From positions 1-37,763 of the forward strand of contig JAICYT010000008.1 of assembly GCA_025934075.1 (NCBI GenBank): a stretch of 37,763 nt of DNA, in the 5' to 3' direction. This stretch comes from Gemmatimonadaceae bacterium. GTDB lineage: Bacteria; Gemmatimonadota; Gemmatimonadetes; Gemmatimonadales; Gemmatimonadaceae. Below the pieces are notes generated by a model, which had not been told where the DNA came from, searched no databases, and saw nothing but the letters and a program-made list of their open reading frames with translations. Positions 1 to 9,205 of this stretch are shown piece by piece (the stretch's first letter is position 1; every line of letters starts with the position of its first letter). A program made the translations under genes and the position numbers.

Positions 1-3
1 AAC

Positions 4-393
4 ATGTTGAAACTTCGCAAAGGCTTCACCCTGATCGAGCTTCTGATTGTCGTCGTGATCATCGGCATCTTGGCCGCGATCGCGATCCCGAAGTTCGCGA
101 GCACGAAGGACAAGGCGTACTACACGGCGATGAAGTCGGATCTGCGCAACCTCGTGACGGCTGAGGAAGCGTTCTTCGCCGACAGCACGAAGTACACGGC
201 GACGCTCGCGAACCTCAAGTTCCAGGTGTCGAACGGCGTCAACGCGCCGACGATTTCGGCCCCCGGCAATGGGGTGTGGTCGGCGACGATCACGCACACG
301 CAGTTGGCATCGCCCGCTCAGTGCGCGGTGGCGATCAACACGGGTAACCCGCTGGCCACGTCGGACAGCAGCGGCGCGCCACGTTGTAAGTAA
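4..393 (+). CDS. pilA: Type IV pilin (prepilin, PilA-like)
   Basis: N-terminal class III signal KGFTLIELLIVVVIIGILAAIAIPKF; C-terminal Cys pair (AQCAV...PRCK) like a pilin D-region. Confidence 0.93.
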   Translation: MLKLRKGFTLIELLIVVVIIGILAAIAIPKFASTKDKAYYTAMKSDLRNLVTAEEAFFADSTKYTATLANLKFQVSNGVNAPTISAPGNGVWSATITHTQLASPAQCAVAINTGNPLATSDSSGAPRCK

Positions 394-415
394 GACGAGT
401 CTTGGGGCAGGACCA

Positions 416-448
416 ACTCGGTGGCTCTTCGGAGCCACCGAGTTTTTT
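416..448 (+). terminator. Rho-independent terminator after the pilin gene
   Basis: Perfect 12-bp stem ACTCGGTGGCTC / GAGCCACCGAGT, TTCG tetraloop, followed by a T tract. Confidence 0.93.
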
Positions 449-498
449 GTCTTCGTGGCGTTAGTCAGACGTCCACGCGTCAAACTGGTGCCCGTCGG

Positions 499-855
499 TC
501 ACTGCACGGTGATGTTGCCGGACATTATCGTACCGTGAATGGTGCAGTGATACGCGTATGTGCCCGCGGTACTGAACGTACGCGTGTACGTGCCGCCACC
601 CTGCGTGGGGGAGTGAACGCCATCATCGAACGTGACGTTGTGACTGGTGCCCCCACTTTCCCAGGTCCATGTCACCGTCGTACCGGCGGCGACCTGAAGC
701 GACGACGGCGTGAACTTGTCGTTCGATACTATGACGGTGTTGGCCACTGGCGGGTCGGTGATGACGGTACCGCTGCTCGAGCTCGATCCGCATGCCGTCG
801 CTGCCGCCGCGGAAAACGTAGTGAATGCAATGAGTACACTGTGCGCGATGCGCAT
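499..855 (-). CDS. Cupredoxin/plastocyanin-like lipoprotein
   Basis: MRIAHSVLIAFTTFSAAAATACGSSSS lipobox-like start; NDKFTPSSLQVAAGTTVTWTWESGGTSHNVTF...GTYAYHCTIHGTIMSGNITV with type-1 Cu His/Cys/His/Met pattern. ORF track extends to 903; the internal Met at 855 fits the signal peptide. Confidence 0.85.
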   Translation of the reverse strand: MRIAHSVLIAFTTFSAAAATACGSSSSSGTVITDPPVANTVIVSNDKFTPSSLQVAAGTTVTWTWESGGTSHNVTFDDGVHSPTQGGGTYTRTFSTAGTYAYHCTIHGTIMSGNITVQ

Positions 856-1014
856 GCTTCCATTCCTGATGTGGTTGTAGGTGCGGCGGACGTTGCTCGT
901 CACCGCACACCTATAACCCGCAATGCGGCTGAATTTCTCCCGAGCTTGGGAAACTCCCGCGAATGGACGGTTCGACTGACAACCGTGATCCTCTAGATCA
1001 CGCTCGCCAAGCCG

Positions 1015-1971
1015 CTATCTGCCATTCACTGCGAGTACAGGAAGCGGTGCCCGCGTGAGAAGTTCCCGCGCGACGGAACCAATGCTTCCGATCGGCGCAT
1101 CGTCGCCACCACGCATGCCGACGACGACGAGTGTTGCATCGCCCGCTCCCGCGACCGCTGTGATCTCTCGGGCTGGATCACCCATTGCGACTTCCATTCG
1201 ATCGCCGTGAACGCTGTGTGACTCCGCAAGCTCGGCGAGCCACTGCGGCATGCGAAGTGGCAAGGCATTCGGCGCCGACGGACGATCGACTACTCTGATC
1301 TTTCGATCGCCGCCGAGCAAGTGGCGGGCAGTGCGAATGACACGCTCATATGCGCCGACGGCCGGCGATAAGACGTGCAGAATAGTCATTGGTATATCGT
1401 GAACGTGAGCGAGGTGACGGGCCACGCGCAGCACCCTTGGAGCAAACCGACTCTCGTCGACTGCCGCAACGATGTGTGCGGGCGGAGCGACAATGCCCTC
1501 GGGAATGACGAGCACCGATGCGCTCGTCCGCCGCGATGCACGCTCGATCACGTTGGGTTCACCTATGCGGATTCGGTTCGCGTCGGCTCTTCGTCCGAAC
1601 ACGACGAGCGACACGTCTTCGTCGTTCGCGATCGCACTCAGCCAGCGCGAGGGACGACCCATACGCAGAATGCTGCGCGAACTCATGACGTCGAGCGTCG
1701 CCGCAAAACCACGGAGCCCTCCCGCGACGGCGGGTCTCATCTGACGAAGCGAGTCGGCACGCATGGAATCGGCCCCGTCGCTCTCCTCCGAATCAGTCGG
1801 GAACGGCCAGACGTGCGAGAGCAGTGCGTGCGCCTTCGGCGCGATGTTTGTCGTGGCCCAGCGCGCGGCGGCCAGCGACGCCGACCCGAAGTCGATGCCG
1901 AGCAGAACGCGAGCAAATGTCATTTGGGGCGGCGCGAGCGGTGGCGCTGCGGCAAGCTGAAGGTTCGACAC
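1015..1971 (-). CDS. Universal stress protein (two tandem UspA-like domains)
   Basis: Two repeats: RVLLGIDFGSAS...SVLVIPEG and HIVAAVDESRFAPRVLRVA...TLVVVGMRGGDDAPIGSIGSVARELLTRAPLPVLAV. Alternative start at 1923 (MTFARVLLG). Confidence 0.85.
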   Translation of the reverse strand: MSNLQLAAAPPLAPPQMTFARVLLGIDFGSASLAAARWATTNIAPKAHALLSHVWPFPTDSEESDGADSMRADSLRQMRPAVAGGLRGFAATLDVMSSRSILRMGRPSRWLSAIANDEDVSLVVFGRRADANRIRIGEPNVIERASRRTSASVLVIPEGIVAPPAHIVAAVDESRFAPRVLRVARHLAHVHDIPMTILHVLSPAVGAYERVIRTARHLLGGDRKIRVVDRPSAPNALPLRMPQWLAELAESHSVHGDRMEVAMGDPAREITAVAGAGDATLVVVGMRGGDDAPIGSIGSVARELLTRAPLPVLAVNGR

Positions 1972-2073
1972 AGTATGTCTCCCGTGGCGAGGCTCCTGCG
2001 CGTATGCAGGGCGATCGCCTCATGTGAAAAGTGTGATGGCGGTTGTGCGCTCGCTCGCGGCGAGCGACCTACA

Positions 2074-2478
2074 TCAGGACACGGGAGGCGCTGTTGCGTC
2101 GTATCCGCGGACGGCAGCGGCCGTGATTCGGTGCGAGCGCGCCGTGGACGGCGCGTTGGTCGAAACAGATGGGAGCGAGCCCGGTTGGCTTGCGCCGACG
2201 AGCGGAACGTCGAGATGCGGTGACGGTCGGCGCTGAGTACGTAGCGCCTGGTCGCCGGCATGCGCCGCAAACGAATGCGCCGAAGGCGTCGGCTGGACGA
2301 GGCGCGCATCATTCCATTCGCGAGACGGTCCGTCAGGTCGCGGGCGCGCCGATCCGAGCGCCGCCAGGAACACGACGGCGGCAACGAGCGCGGCAATGAT
2401 CCGCGGGCGCGCATCAGCTCGCCGCGACGGAAAACGCGAGACGCGCGACAGATCGGGTGTATGCGTGGAGTTGGCCAT
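2074..2478 (-). CDS. Hypothetical small protein with one predicted TM segment
   Basis: ORF upstream of uspA in the same orientation; single hydrophobic stretch IIAALVAAVVFLAALG. Competing frames overlap. Confidence 0.35.
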   Translation of the reverse strand: MANSTHTPDLSRVSRFPSRRADARPRIIAALVAAVVFLAALGSARPRPDGPSREWNDARLVQPTPSAHSFAAHAGDQALRTQRRPSPHLDVPLVGASQPGSLPSVSTNAPSTARSHRITAAAVRGYDATAPPVS

Positions 2479-2603
2479 GATCCGCTTTGTAATCTACGAC
2501 ACTGTCATGCTGATAGTTCCATGCGGGAGCCGCGCTCGTTTGTTTTGCCACGTCTGCGCCATCCTTCCGACCACACGAAGCCCGGAACGCGGACAAAGGC
2601 ACG

Positions 2604-2630
2604 CGTCACATTCGGCGGGCGACATCCGTC
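2604..2630 (+). promoter_or_regulatory. Candidate ECF-type promoter upstream of the VOC/sigma operon
   Basis: CGTCACA (2604-2610), 16-nt spacer, CGTC (2627-2630). Resembles the ECF41 promoter motif as I recall it (TGTCACA-N16-CGTC), with one mismatch. Confidence 0.45.
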
Positions 2631-2693
2631 AACATGGTAGCAGAGTCAATCGCGCGGGCACGTCACACTAGACACTTACTTCAGGAGCGATCA

Positions 2694-3038
2694 ATGGCCG
2701 AAGGCATCAAGACGATCATTTATCCGGTCAGCGACATGGCAAAAGCAAAAGCATTGTTCGGTTTGTTGGCCGGTGTGAAACCCGAGATGGACCAGCCGTA
2801 CTACGCGCAGTTCAACGTTGGCGGGCAGCAGATCGGGCTCGATCCGAATGGACACGCGCAAGGAATGACAGGGCCGACCAACTATTGGCACGTCGCCGAC
2901 ATCAAGAAGACGATGGCCGCACTGATCGAAGCGGGCGCGCGCCCGCATCAGGAAGCCAAGGACGTGGGCGGCGGCCAGTTGATCGCTTCTGTGAAAGACG
3001 CGGATGGGAACGTCATCGCGCTTCGACAAAGTCCGTGA
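2694..3038 (+). CDS. VOC (glyoxalase/bleomycin resistance) family protein
   Basis: MAEGIKTIIYPVSDMAKAKALFGLLAGVKPEMDQPYYAQFNVGGQQIGLDPNG...HVADIKKTMAALIEAGA...VKDADGNVIALRQSP; GGAG upstream of the Met at 2694. Confidence 0.88.
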   Translation: MAEGIKTIIYPVSDMAKAKALFGLLAGVKPEMDQPYYAQFNVGGQQIGLDPNGHAQGMTGPTNYWHVADIKKTMAALIEAGARPHQEAKDVGGGQLIASVKDADGNVIALRQSP

Positions 3039-3916
3039 AGGATGACCATGTAGGCCTCGCCGAGCGATTCGACGCGTCCCGACCTCACTTGCAGTCGGTC
3101 GCGTACCGAATGCTTGGTTCGGTGAGCGAGGCGGAAGACGCGGTGCAAGAGGCGTGGATCCGCCTCAATCGCTCCGATGCGGGCGAGGTCGGCAACCTTG
3201 GCGGGTGGCTCACGACTGTCGTCGCGCGCATCTGCCTCGACATGTTGCGCGCACGCGAGTCGCGGCACGAGGAGCCGCTCGACGAATACGTCGATTCGCC
3301 CGCTGAACATGGCAGTATGGAAGTCGACGTCGACAAAGAGATGCTCCTTGCCGAGTCGCTTGGATCAGCGTTGCTCGTAGTGCTCGATGCATTGAGTCCC
3401 GCCGAGCGACTCGCGTTCGTGTTGCATGATCTCTTCGCGGTGCCGTTCGAGGAGATCGCGCGAATTCTTGGGCGTTCGACTGGCTCGGCGCGCCAGCTCG
3501 CGAGCCGAGCGCGTCGTCGAGTTCAAGGCCGAGCAACGAGCGGGTCGGCGAGTGAGCGGCGCGGCTTCAACCACGAGATCGTCGAGGCGTTTCTCGCAGC
3601 ATCCCGCGGCGGTGATTTCGCCGCGCTGCTCGCGCTGCTCGATCCGGACGTGGTGGTTCGCGCGGATGCTACCGCGATCAAGATGGGCGCGTTCACCGAC
3701 GTGCGTGGCGCTCGAGCCGTCGCTGAGAAGTTTGTAGGACGCGCGCAGGGCGCACAGCCCGCGGTGCTGGACGGACGGGCTGGTGCGGTGTGGGTGCACA
3801 CGGGAAAACCGCGCATGGCATTCCAGTTCGCCGTTCGAGACGGGAAAATAGTCGCGATTACAATGATCGCGGATGCCGAGTACCTCGGGCGGATCGATCT
3901 GGGCGAACCGCGCTAG
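3035..3916 (+). CDS. ECF sigma factor with C-terminal SnoaL-like domain (ECF41/SigJ-like)
   Basis: Sigma-2 (AYRMLGSVSEAEDAVQEAWIRL...WLTTVVARICLDMLRARESR) and sigma-4 (LSPAERLAFVLHDLFAVPFEEIARILGRSTGSARQLASRARRRV), then a long C-terminal extension. GTG start overlaps the VOC stop (GTGA). Confidence 0.88.
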   Translation: MKDDHVGLAERFDASRPHLQSVAYRMLGSVSEAEDAVQEAWIRLNRSDAGEVGNLGGWLTTVVARICLDMLRARESRHEEPLDEYVDSPAEHGSMEVDVDKEMLLAESLGSALLVVLDALSPAERLAFVLHDLFAVPFEEIARILGRSTGSARQLASRARRRVQGRATSGSASERRGFNHEIVEAFLAASRGGDFAALLALLDPDVVVRADATAIKMGAFTDVRGARAVAEKFVGRAQGAQPAVLDGRAGAVWVHTGKPRMAFQFAVRDGKIVAITMIADAEYLGRIDLGEPR

Positions 3917-3935
3917 TTTGTTTCCGCCCGGCAAC

Positions 3936-4640
3936 CTATCGCGCGAGCATGACGCGATTGGTTGCCAGTGATCCGTCCGCGTTCTTCGTTGCGACGACCA
4001 CGATGCGGTCGCCTGCCGCGAGCGGCTTCGACGTCGTTACGAGCTTCGTGATCTGAGTGTTGGCCGGGACGTTCGCCTTGATGGAGCCACCGGCATATTG
4101 AACCTCGAGCGTGGACCCGAGACTCGATGCATTGCCGTTGGTCATCGTGCTCTTTGTCTCCGGCGCCTGCGCCGCGCCGTTTGTCATCGTGCTCGGCGTG
4201 CCACCGCCCGACGTGGATGGCGCCATCGGGCGGCTCCCTTCACCCAATCCGCGCAGCTCCGCCGGAAAGATGTGAATTTCGGTCGCGCGGTTGCTGCCGT
4301 CGGGTTGCTTGACCGTCGTCACGCCGACGAACGTGTTCGGCGTGATGTCTTCCATGCGCGCCGGTTGCCGCTCGTATACTCGAACAGGTTGCGTCAGTTG
4401 AACGTCCTTTGTGCCTGAGTCTGTCTGGACGGCGAGAGTCGTACCGGACACCGACGCAACTGTTCCGCGAATCATCGTCGTGGCGCTCGTTGCGCTTGCG
4501 GCACTGTCCGTGGCAGCGACGCTTCCGTTCGCCACGCTCGAGTCGCTGGGTCGCGAGCCTTTGCCCATGCAACCAGCGACTACCGCGCAAAGGGCCGTAA
4601 CGCCGATTCGGCGGCAGGCGGAAATATTGGAGACACTCAT
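3936..4640 (-). CDS. Exported hypothetical lipoprotein with DUF5666-like beta domains
   Basis: MSVSNISACRRIGVTALCAVVAGCMGKGS lipobox; repeated IRGTVASVSGTTLAVQTDSGTKDVQLT... and ADRIVVVATKNADGSLATNRVML-type segments. ORF-track extension to 5033 looks spurious. Confidence 0.7.
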   Translation of the reverse strand: MSVSNISACRRIGVTALCAVVAGCMGKGSRPSDSSVANGSVAATDSAASATSATTMIRGTVASVSGTTLAVQTDSGTKDVQLTQPVRVYERQPARMEDITPNTFVGVTTVKQPDGSNRATEIHIFPAELRGLGEGSRPMAPSTSGGGTPSTMTNGAAQAPETKSTMTNGNASSLGSTLEVQYAGGSIKANVPANTQITKLVTTSKPLAAGDRIVVVATKNADGSLATNRVMLAR

Positions 4641-4836
4641 GGGTGCGCTCGTTCCGGAGATGATGTTTGATCGACTCGCTGCACGACTCGTGCTCACGCG
4701 CCGATGAAACGTTCGCCTAGCTCGCGCGCAGATACTTGCAACCGACGTCTTGCGCGTGAAGGGGCGCGGACAGCGCGGCGTTCTATTTGCGGCAACTCGT
4801 TCTGCTCGACGACGAGTATTGTTGCATGAGGTAGCT

Positions 4837-5178
4837 ATGCCACCAAAACAGCGGAAGCGGACGTCAGCACACGGATCACGCCGGTGGTCGGCGCGCGTCA
4901 CAGCCCGAAGCAATGCACTCGATCTGGACCGAAGTGTCTTCACATGGAAAGACCCCCGTCGCATTGCTCGATCTCTCAAACGATCGGCCCAACGCAGCCG
5001 GCGGCGCAAGAGTGATCCGTATCGCTCCGCCATGTCGATGTTGACGTTTTACATCAATCGGGCTGGTGACAACCTCGGCGCCAGACAACGCGGCGTGCTC
5101 GAGCGAGCGAAGGTGGAGTTGCGGCACAGTTTCGGTCGCGATAGCGCGAGCCGGAGCAAAGTGAACAGATCGAAATGA
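4837..5178 (+). CDS. DUF3175 family protein
   Basis: WSARVTARSNALDLDRSVFTWKDPRRIARSLKRSAQRSRRRKSDPYRSAMSMLTFYINRAGDNLGARQRGVLERAKVELRHSFGR, which matches the DUF3175 pattern as I recall it. Confidence 0.85.
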   Translation: MPPKQRKRTSAHGSRRWSARVTARSNALDLDRSVFTWKDPRRIARSLKRSAQRSRRRKSDPYRSAMSMLTFYINRAGDNLGARQRGVLERAKVELRHSFGRDSASRSKVNRSK

Positions 5179-5202
5179 CGCCCCGATTCTGGTGCGTCAT
5201 TT
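5173..5202 (+). terminator. Candidate hairpin terminator after DUF3175
   Basis: AAATGACGC / GCGTCATTT 9-bp stem, 12-nt loop, overlapping the stop codon. Confidence 0.5.
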
Positions 5203-5246
5203 GCCGCGTTCGCCTTCGCGACACTTTTCTGTAGGAGGTTATTCAA

Positions 5247-5678
5247 ATGCCAGATGAAGCGAAGCGCCGTTCAGGCCGCGACCCGAAAGACATTGACGAC
5301 AGCGAACGTTCAACAGAACAGCGTGCCAGCGACCCACGCCGCGAGAGCGGTTTGCCGGGTGGCGGCCAAGGTCGACGCGACGAGGTCGGGCCAACCGGCG
5401 TGTTCCCGATGTCCGCAGGTATTCCCGAAGGGAAACACCTCGAGATTCGGACACCGGCAAGTTGGGGACAAGGCGATCGCGGCGCGGCAGGCTATGAGGA
5501 TTCCGGCGGATCAGAGCTTTCATGGCGAGACGGCCAGCTGCTGGGAGGTCTGACCTCTGGACCAAGTGGTGAGCCGACGATCGACATTCACGGAGGCGAT
5601 CGCCCGCCGGCCGAGGTCGATAAGACGGCCGACAAGAAGGCTTCAGAAGGACGCGAAGATAAGAAGAAGAAAGAGTAG
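5247..5678 (+). CDS. Conserved hypothetical protein (SWGQGDRGAAGYEDSGGSEL motif), hydrophilic
   Basis: Strong SD TAGGAGG upstream; highly charged; motif VFPMSAGIPEGKHLEIRTPASWGQGDRGAAGYEDSGGSEL. Confidence 0.75.
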   Translation: MPDEAKRRSGRDPKDIDDSERSTEQRASDPRRESGLPGGGQGRRDEVGPTGVFPMSAGIPEGKHLEIRTPASWGQGDRGAAGYEDSGGSELSWRDGQLLGGLTSGPSGEPTIDIHGGDRPPAEVDKTADKKASEGREDKKKKE

Positions 5679-6010
5679 TTGCGCTGTCGTCGGCATTTGG
5701 CACGAGGACTTCTCCCAAACGATCGACGAGAAAGTCCACACTCTTCTCGATCAATCGCGATGGAGTCCGCACGCTGCACGTTGGCAAACGGAACCTGCAC
5801 GAGCCGCGTCGTCGCTCGCGCAGGTCGCTGTCTTGGCGCGCGACTGGTTCATCCGCTATCTGCCTCAGGGCGCCCCCAGGCAATGCGGCTGTCAGCGACG
5901 GATTTCGGTGACGCGCCTCACAAGCTGGCATCATTTGCACAGCACTTGCTGCGCACCTCGCGGAAGCAGGAAAACGTATTCCGACTCCACAGCAGCAGCG
6001 AGCTGAACCC

Positions 6011-6541
6011 ATGAATGCACATATGCTCATGAGGGTTGCGGCCCTATTGGCACTCGGTACGGTAGCCGCGACGGCCCAAGACACCAGCCGGACACGCGTC
6101 CCCGTTCGAAAGGACACGATACCGCGCGCCGCCGCCGGAACCGTCGTACAGCCAGCGGACTCACTCACGATGGAATGGTACACCCCAACGGGAACGACCT
6201 GCAGCAGCGTCGACGCATCTGCCGCGAAGGCCGTCACAATCAAGAGTGATCTCTATAAGGCAGACTCCGGAATGATCTCGCCCGATTCGGCGAAAGTTCT
6301 TGCGCTGTGCGCGGTGCCCGGCCAGATCGGCTCGGGCGAGATGGACATGGCCAACGGGCGCACCGAGTACGCGATCGACATCGTTCCGAACCATAAGAAG
6401 ACTCATACGAAAGTCGTCATCGACGCAAAGACCGGTGCCGTGCTGTCATCCAAGCAGTTCGGTGGCCTGCGCGGTCTCGCCGGCTGGGTTCGAGAGAGTG
6501 CGGAACACAAGGCCAACACGAAGCGCGACACGATTCCTTGA
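6011..6541 (+). CDS. Exported protein with PepSY-like C-terminal region
   Basis: Signal peptide MLMRVAALLALGTVAATAQ; GRTEYAIDIVPNHKKTHTKVVIDAKTGAVLSSKQFGG. Confidence 0.7.
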   Translation: MNAHMLMRVAALLALGTVAATAQDTSRTRVPVRKDTIPRAAAGTVVQPADSLTMEWYTPTGTTCSSVDASAAKAVTIKSDLYKADSGMISPDSAKVLALCAVPGQIGSGEMDMANGRTEYAIDIVPNHKKTHTKVVIDAKTGAVLSSKQFGGLRGLAGWVRESAEHKANTKRDTIP

Positions 6542-6566
6542 GCGACGGTAGGCTTGGTCGTCAACG

Positions 6567-6596
6567 AAGAGGGCGCCTCGATCGAGGCGCCCTCTT
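6567..6596. terminator. Perfect-palindrome bidirectional terminator candidate
   Basis: AAGAGGGCGCCTCGATCGAGGCGCCCTCTT, two 15-nt arms, followed on + by TCT, between convergent genes. Confidence 0.75.
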
Positions 6597-6721
6597 TCTG
6601 AAGGATGGACGTGGCCACTACATATGGCAGGTTTGGGCTGCCTCGCTCGAGGCATCGCCCGGCGTGAATCGAAACGCGCGCACCGCTATTCGCTCGGCGA
6701 ACGCGACGAAGTGAATTCGGT

Positions 6722-9205
6722 TCACGGTGGTCCCGGTTGCGTCGGCACGACGGCGTCAGGATCCTGCTGTTTGGGTTGAAGCTTGAGCGCCTTGCCGAAA
6801 TTGCGCGTGATCGTCAAGTACACGGCGCGCGTCCCAAAGAATCGCTCGCTGTACTCGATCACCGAACCATTGGCGGTGCGATAGCCGAACTTCTGTAGCT
6901 TGAACGGATCGGAGACGCGTAACGCAATATTGCCCTGCTCACCCCACGCCTTGTAGCGCGCACCCAGATTCATGGAGATCGAGGCGAGCTGAGAGCCGCC
7001 CTCGGTGGCGAATGGCGCGCGATAATACATGAACGCCTGCGCATCGCCGACCGTTCCGAACTTCCACGTCGCATTGGTTCGTGCCGACCAGACAATGGCG
7101 TGGGTCGAGAGATTGCCAGTGAGATTCGACGCGTCGCTCGAGTAGTGATAGAGACTGCCGCCACCACCCAACTGGAGCGGACCGTGATGCGCATTCAGAT
7201 TGAGATCAGAGCCCACGGTCAGCGTGCTCGCGACGTTGTCGAAGGTGCTCACCGACACGCCGGCCGTGTCGACGAACTGAATGTTGCGCACAGCGTGCGA
7301 CGTGTGACGGATGTATGGACTCAACTGGACGGAGCCCCATGAACGGGATTCCTGATACCCAAGTTCCAGCGCGTCAGTGTACTCCGCTCGGAGCGCCGGA
7401 TTCCCGCGGAACACATTGCGCGTGTCTTGCCGGAACTCGATGGGGCTGAGCTGAAATGGATTGGGACGACTCACACGCCGGGAGTAGCTGACCTTCGCCT
7501 GCCGCAGCGGTGTGAAGTTGTACGAGACGATGCCGCTCGGATACGCGCTCGCGTACCGGCGGTCGAATTGTTGGTCGACCGTCCTCAGGTCGAGGTACGT
7601 CGCCGCATCCTCGAGTCGCAAACCGGCTTGCGTCTGCACCTTGTCGATCTTGTTCGAGAGCAACGCGTAGCCAGCGCCGATGTCCTCGTGATAATCGAAC
7701 GCCGTCGCTCGAGACGGCACCGCGTCGTAGAGACCGGACGCTGCGTTCAGGTATGCGGCGTCGAAATCGTTCGTCGTCGTGCGTTGAGTGAGCTTGAGGC
7801 CGGACTCGAGCTTGGTGGTGACCCCGAACTGCCGAGTGTAGTCCGTCTTCCAATTAAGGTATGGATACTTGCCGAGCGTGTGATCGCGCTCGGTCGGGAT
7901 GAACGGGGGCGTCGACGCGTCCGGTTGTAGCACCGTTCCGGACAGATCGATGTCGTTCGTGTTGCGATTGGTGGAATACTCGAATTCGGCGGAGAACTGC
8001 GGCGCATTTTTTTTGGTGAACCGCCGAAAAGCGAGATCGTAGTCCTGCGAGAGGTTGCGCGAGAGTTGCGACGAACGCTGGTCGAAGAGGCCGATGACGG
8101 CCCGCGACGCATCGAGATCCGTATAGTTCGACGCTTGATCGCCGCCGAAGTGGCCGCCATACAGGAAGCCGTCGAGCGACAGCGTGTTACGATCGGTGAA
8201 CCTGTACTCCGTGCGTATCGTTCCACCACCGGAGATCGGCGATTGTTTTCCGTCGAGAATCGTCTCGCTGAATGCTGGAATGGGCTGGACGAGATTGGTA
8301 CGGGAGATGATGCCCGACGTGGCGCGACGATCGTGATACATGCTGCCCGACAGAAACACCGTGAGCTTTCCCTGCTGCTTGCCGATGTTGCCGTTGGCGT
8401 TCGTCTGCCCCGTCGACGCAGTGCCGGCGGAGAGCCCACCGCTCAGCCCGAGCTCGGTCTGCTGATTGAGCACGATGTTGATGATGCCGGCCGTGCCTTC
8501 GGGATCGTCCTTCGCCGACGGGTTCGTCGCCACCTCGACGTTCTTCACGGTGCCCGCGGGCAATTGCGCGAGGAATGCACCGAGCTGGTCGCCTTTGAGC
8601 GGCGTGGATCGCCCATTGATCTGAACGACGACGTTGGCGTTGCCGCGCAGGCTGACGTTGTTCGAGCCATCGACTTCGACCAACGGAATGTTGCGCAGCA
8701 CGTCGATGGCGGTGCCGCCGCTCGCGGTCGTCATGTTCTTGACGCTGTAGCTGTTGCGATCCGGCGCGAGAACGGTCTCCTCGCGATCCGCCAGCACCTG
8801 CTCAGCCTCGAGCTTCGTCGCCACCGGATTCAGCGCAATGATGCCGACGTCGACGCTGGGTTTCTCAGCGGTGATGACAAGGTCGTTGCGAAGCACCGGA
8901 GCGAATCCGATGACCCGGACGCGCAGCGTGTAGCGTCCAGGCAACAATCCGTCGACGCGAAACGAACCGTCCTCTTTCGGCAGCGCTCCACTCGCAAATG
9001 CGGCATCGGTCGCACGCAGGACAGCAACTGAACCCGTCGCTATCGGCCGGCGACTGGCGGAGTCGACGAGATGGCCCACAATTTCTCCGACACCGCCTGC
9101 AGGCCGTCTCGGCCCAGCGGTCTGCCCGACCGCGGCTTCAGCCAAGCCAAAGACGCAGAGCAGAACACCGACGACCGACCGCTTCAGCGCTTGTGAATTG
9201 TGCAT
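6722..9205 (-). CDS. TonB-dependent receptor / outer-membrane beta-barrel protein with N-terminal carboxypeptidase-regulatory-like domain
   Basis: GEIVGHLVDSASRRPIATGSVAVL...DGSFRVDGLLPGRYTLRVRVIGF; plug domain GGTAIDVLRNIPLVEVDGSNNVSLRGNANVVVQINGRST...GIINIVLNQQ. Met at 9205 preferred over 9283. Confidence 0.9.
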   Translation of the reverse strand: MHNSQALKRSVVGVLLCVFGLAEAAVGQTAGPRRPAGGVGEIVGHLVDSASRRPIATGSVAVLRATDAAFASGALPKEDGSFRVDGLLPGRYTLRVRVIGFAPVLRNDLVITAEKPSVDVGIIALNPVATKLEAEQVLADREETVLAPDRNSYSVKNMTTASGGTAIDVLRNIPLVEVDGSNNVSLRGNANVVVQINGRSTPLKGDQLGAFLAQLPAGTVKNVEVATNPSAKDDPEGTAGIINIVLNQQTELGLSGGLSAGTASTGQTNANGNIGKQQGKLTVFLSGSMYHDRRATSGIISRTNLVQPIPAFSETILDGKQSPISGGGTIRTEYRFTDRNTLSLDGFLYGGHFGGDQASNYTDLDASRAVIGLFDQRSSQLSRNLSQDYDLAFRRFTKKNAPQFSAEFEYSTNRNTNDIDLSGTVLQPDASTPPFIPTERDHTLGKYPYLNWKTDYTRQFGVTTKLESGLKLTQRTTTNDFDAAYLNAASGLYDAVPSRATAFDYHEDIGAGYALLSNKIDKVQTQAGLRLEDAATYLDLRTVDQQFDRRYASAYPSGIVSYNFTPLRQAKVSYSRRVSRPNPFQLSPIEFRQDTRNVFRGNPALRAEYTDALELGYQESRSWGSVQLSPYIRHTSHAVRNIQFVDTAGVSVSTFDNVASTLTVGSDLNLNAHHGPLQLGGGGSLYHYSSDASNLTGNLSTHAIVWSARTNATWKFGTVGDAQAFMYYRAPFATEGGSQLASISMNLGARYKAWGEQGNIALRVSDPFKLQKFGYRTANGSVIEYSERFFGTRAVYLTITRNFGKALKLQPKQQDPDAVVPTQPGPP

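Noticed and set aside
1375-2223. 282-aa plus-strand ORF antisense to uspA
   Set aside because: Arg/Cys-rich shadow translation; UspA motifs on the other strand are clear.
4641-5033. N-terminal extension of the DUF5666-like ORF
   Set aside because: Runs antisense through DUF3175; lipoprotein signal starts at 4640.
5239-6243. 334-aa minus-strand ORF
   Set aside because: Overlaps well-supported plus-strand genes at 5247 and 6011; composition is shadow-like with no domain.
8066-9031. 321-aa plus-strand ORF inside the TonB receptor
   Set aside because: Antisense to plug and regulatory domains; no motifs of its own.
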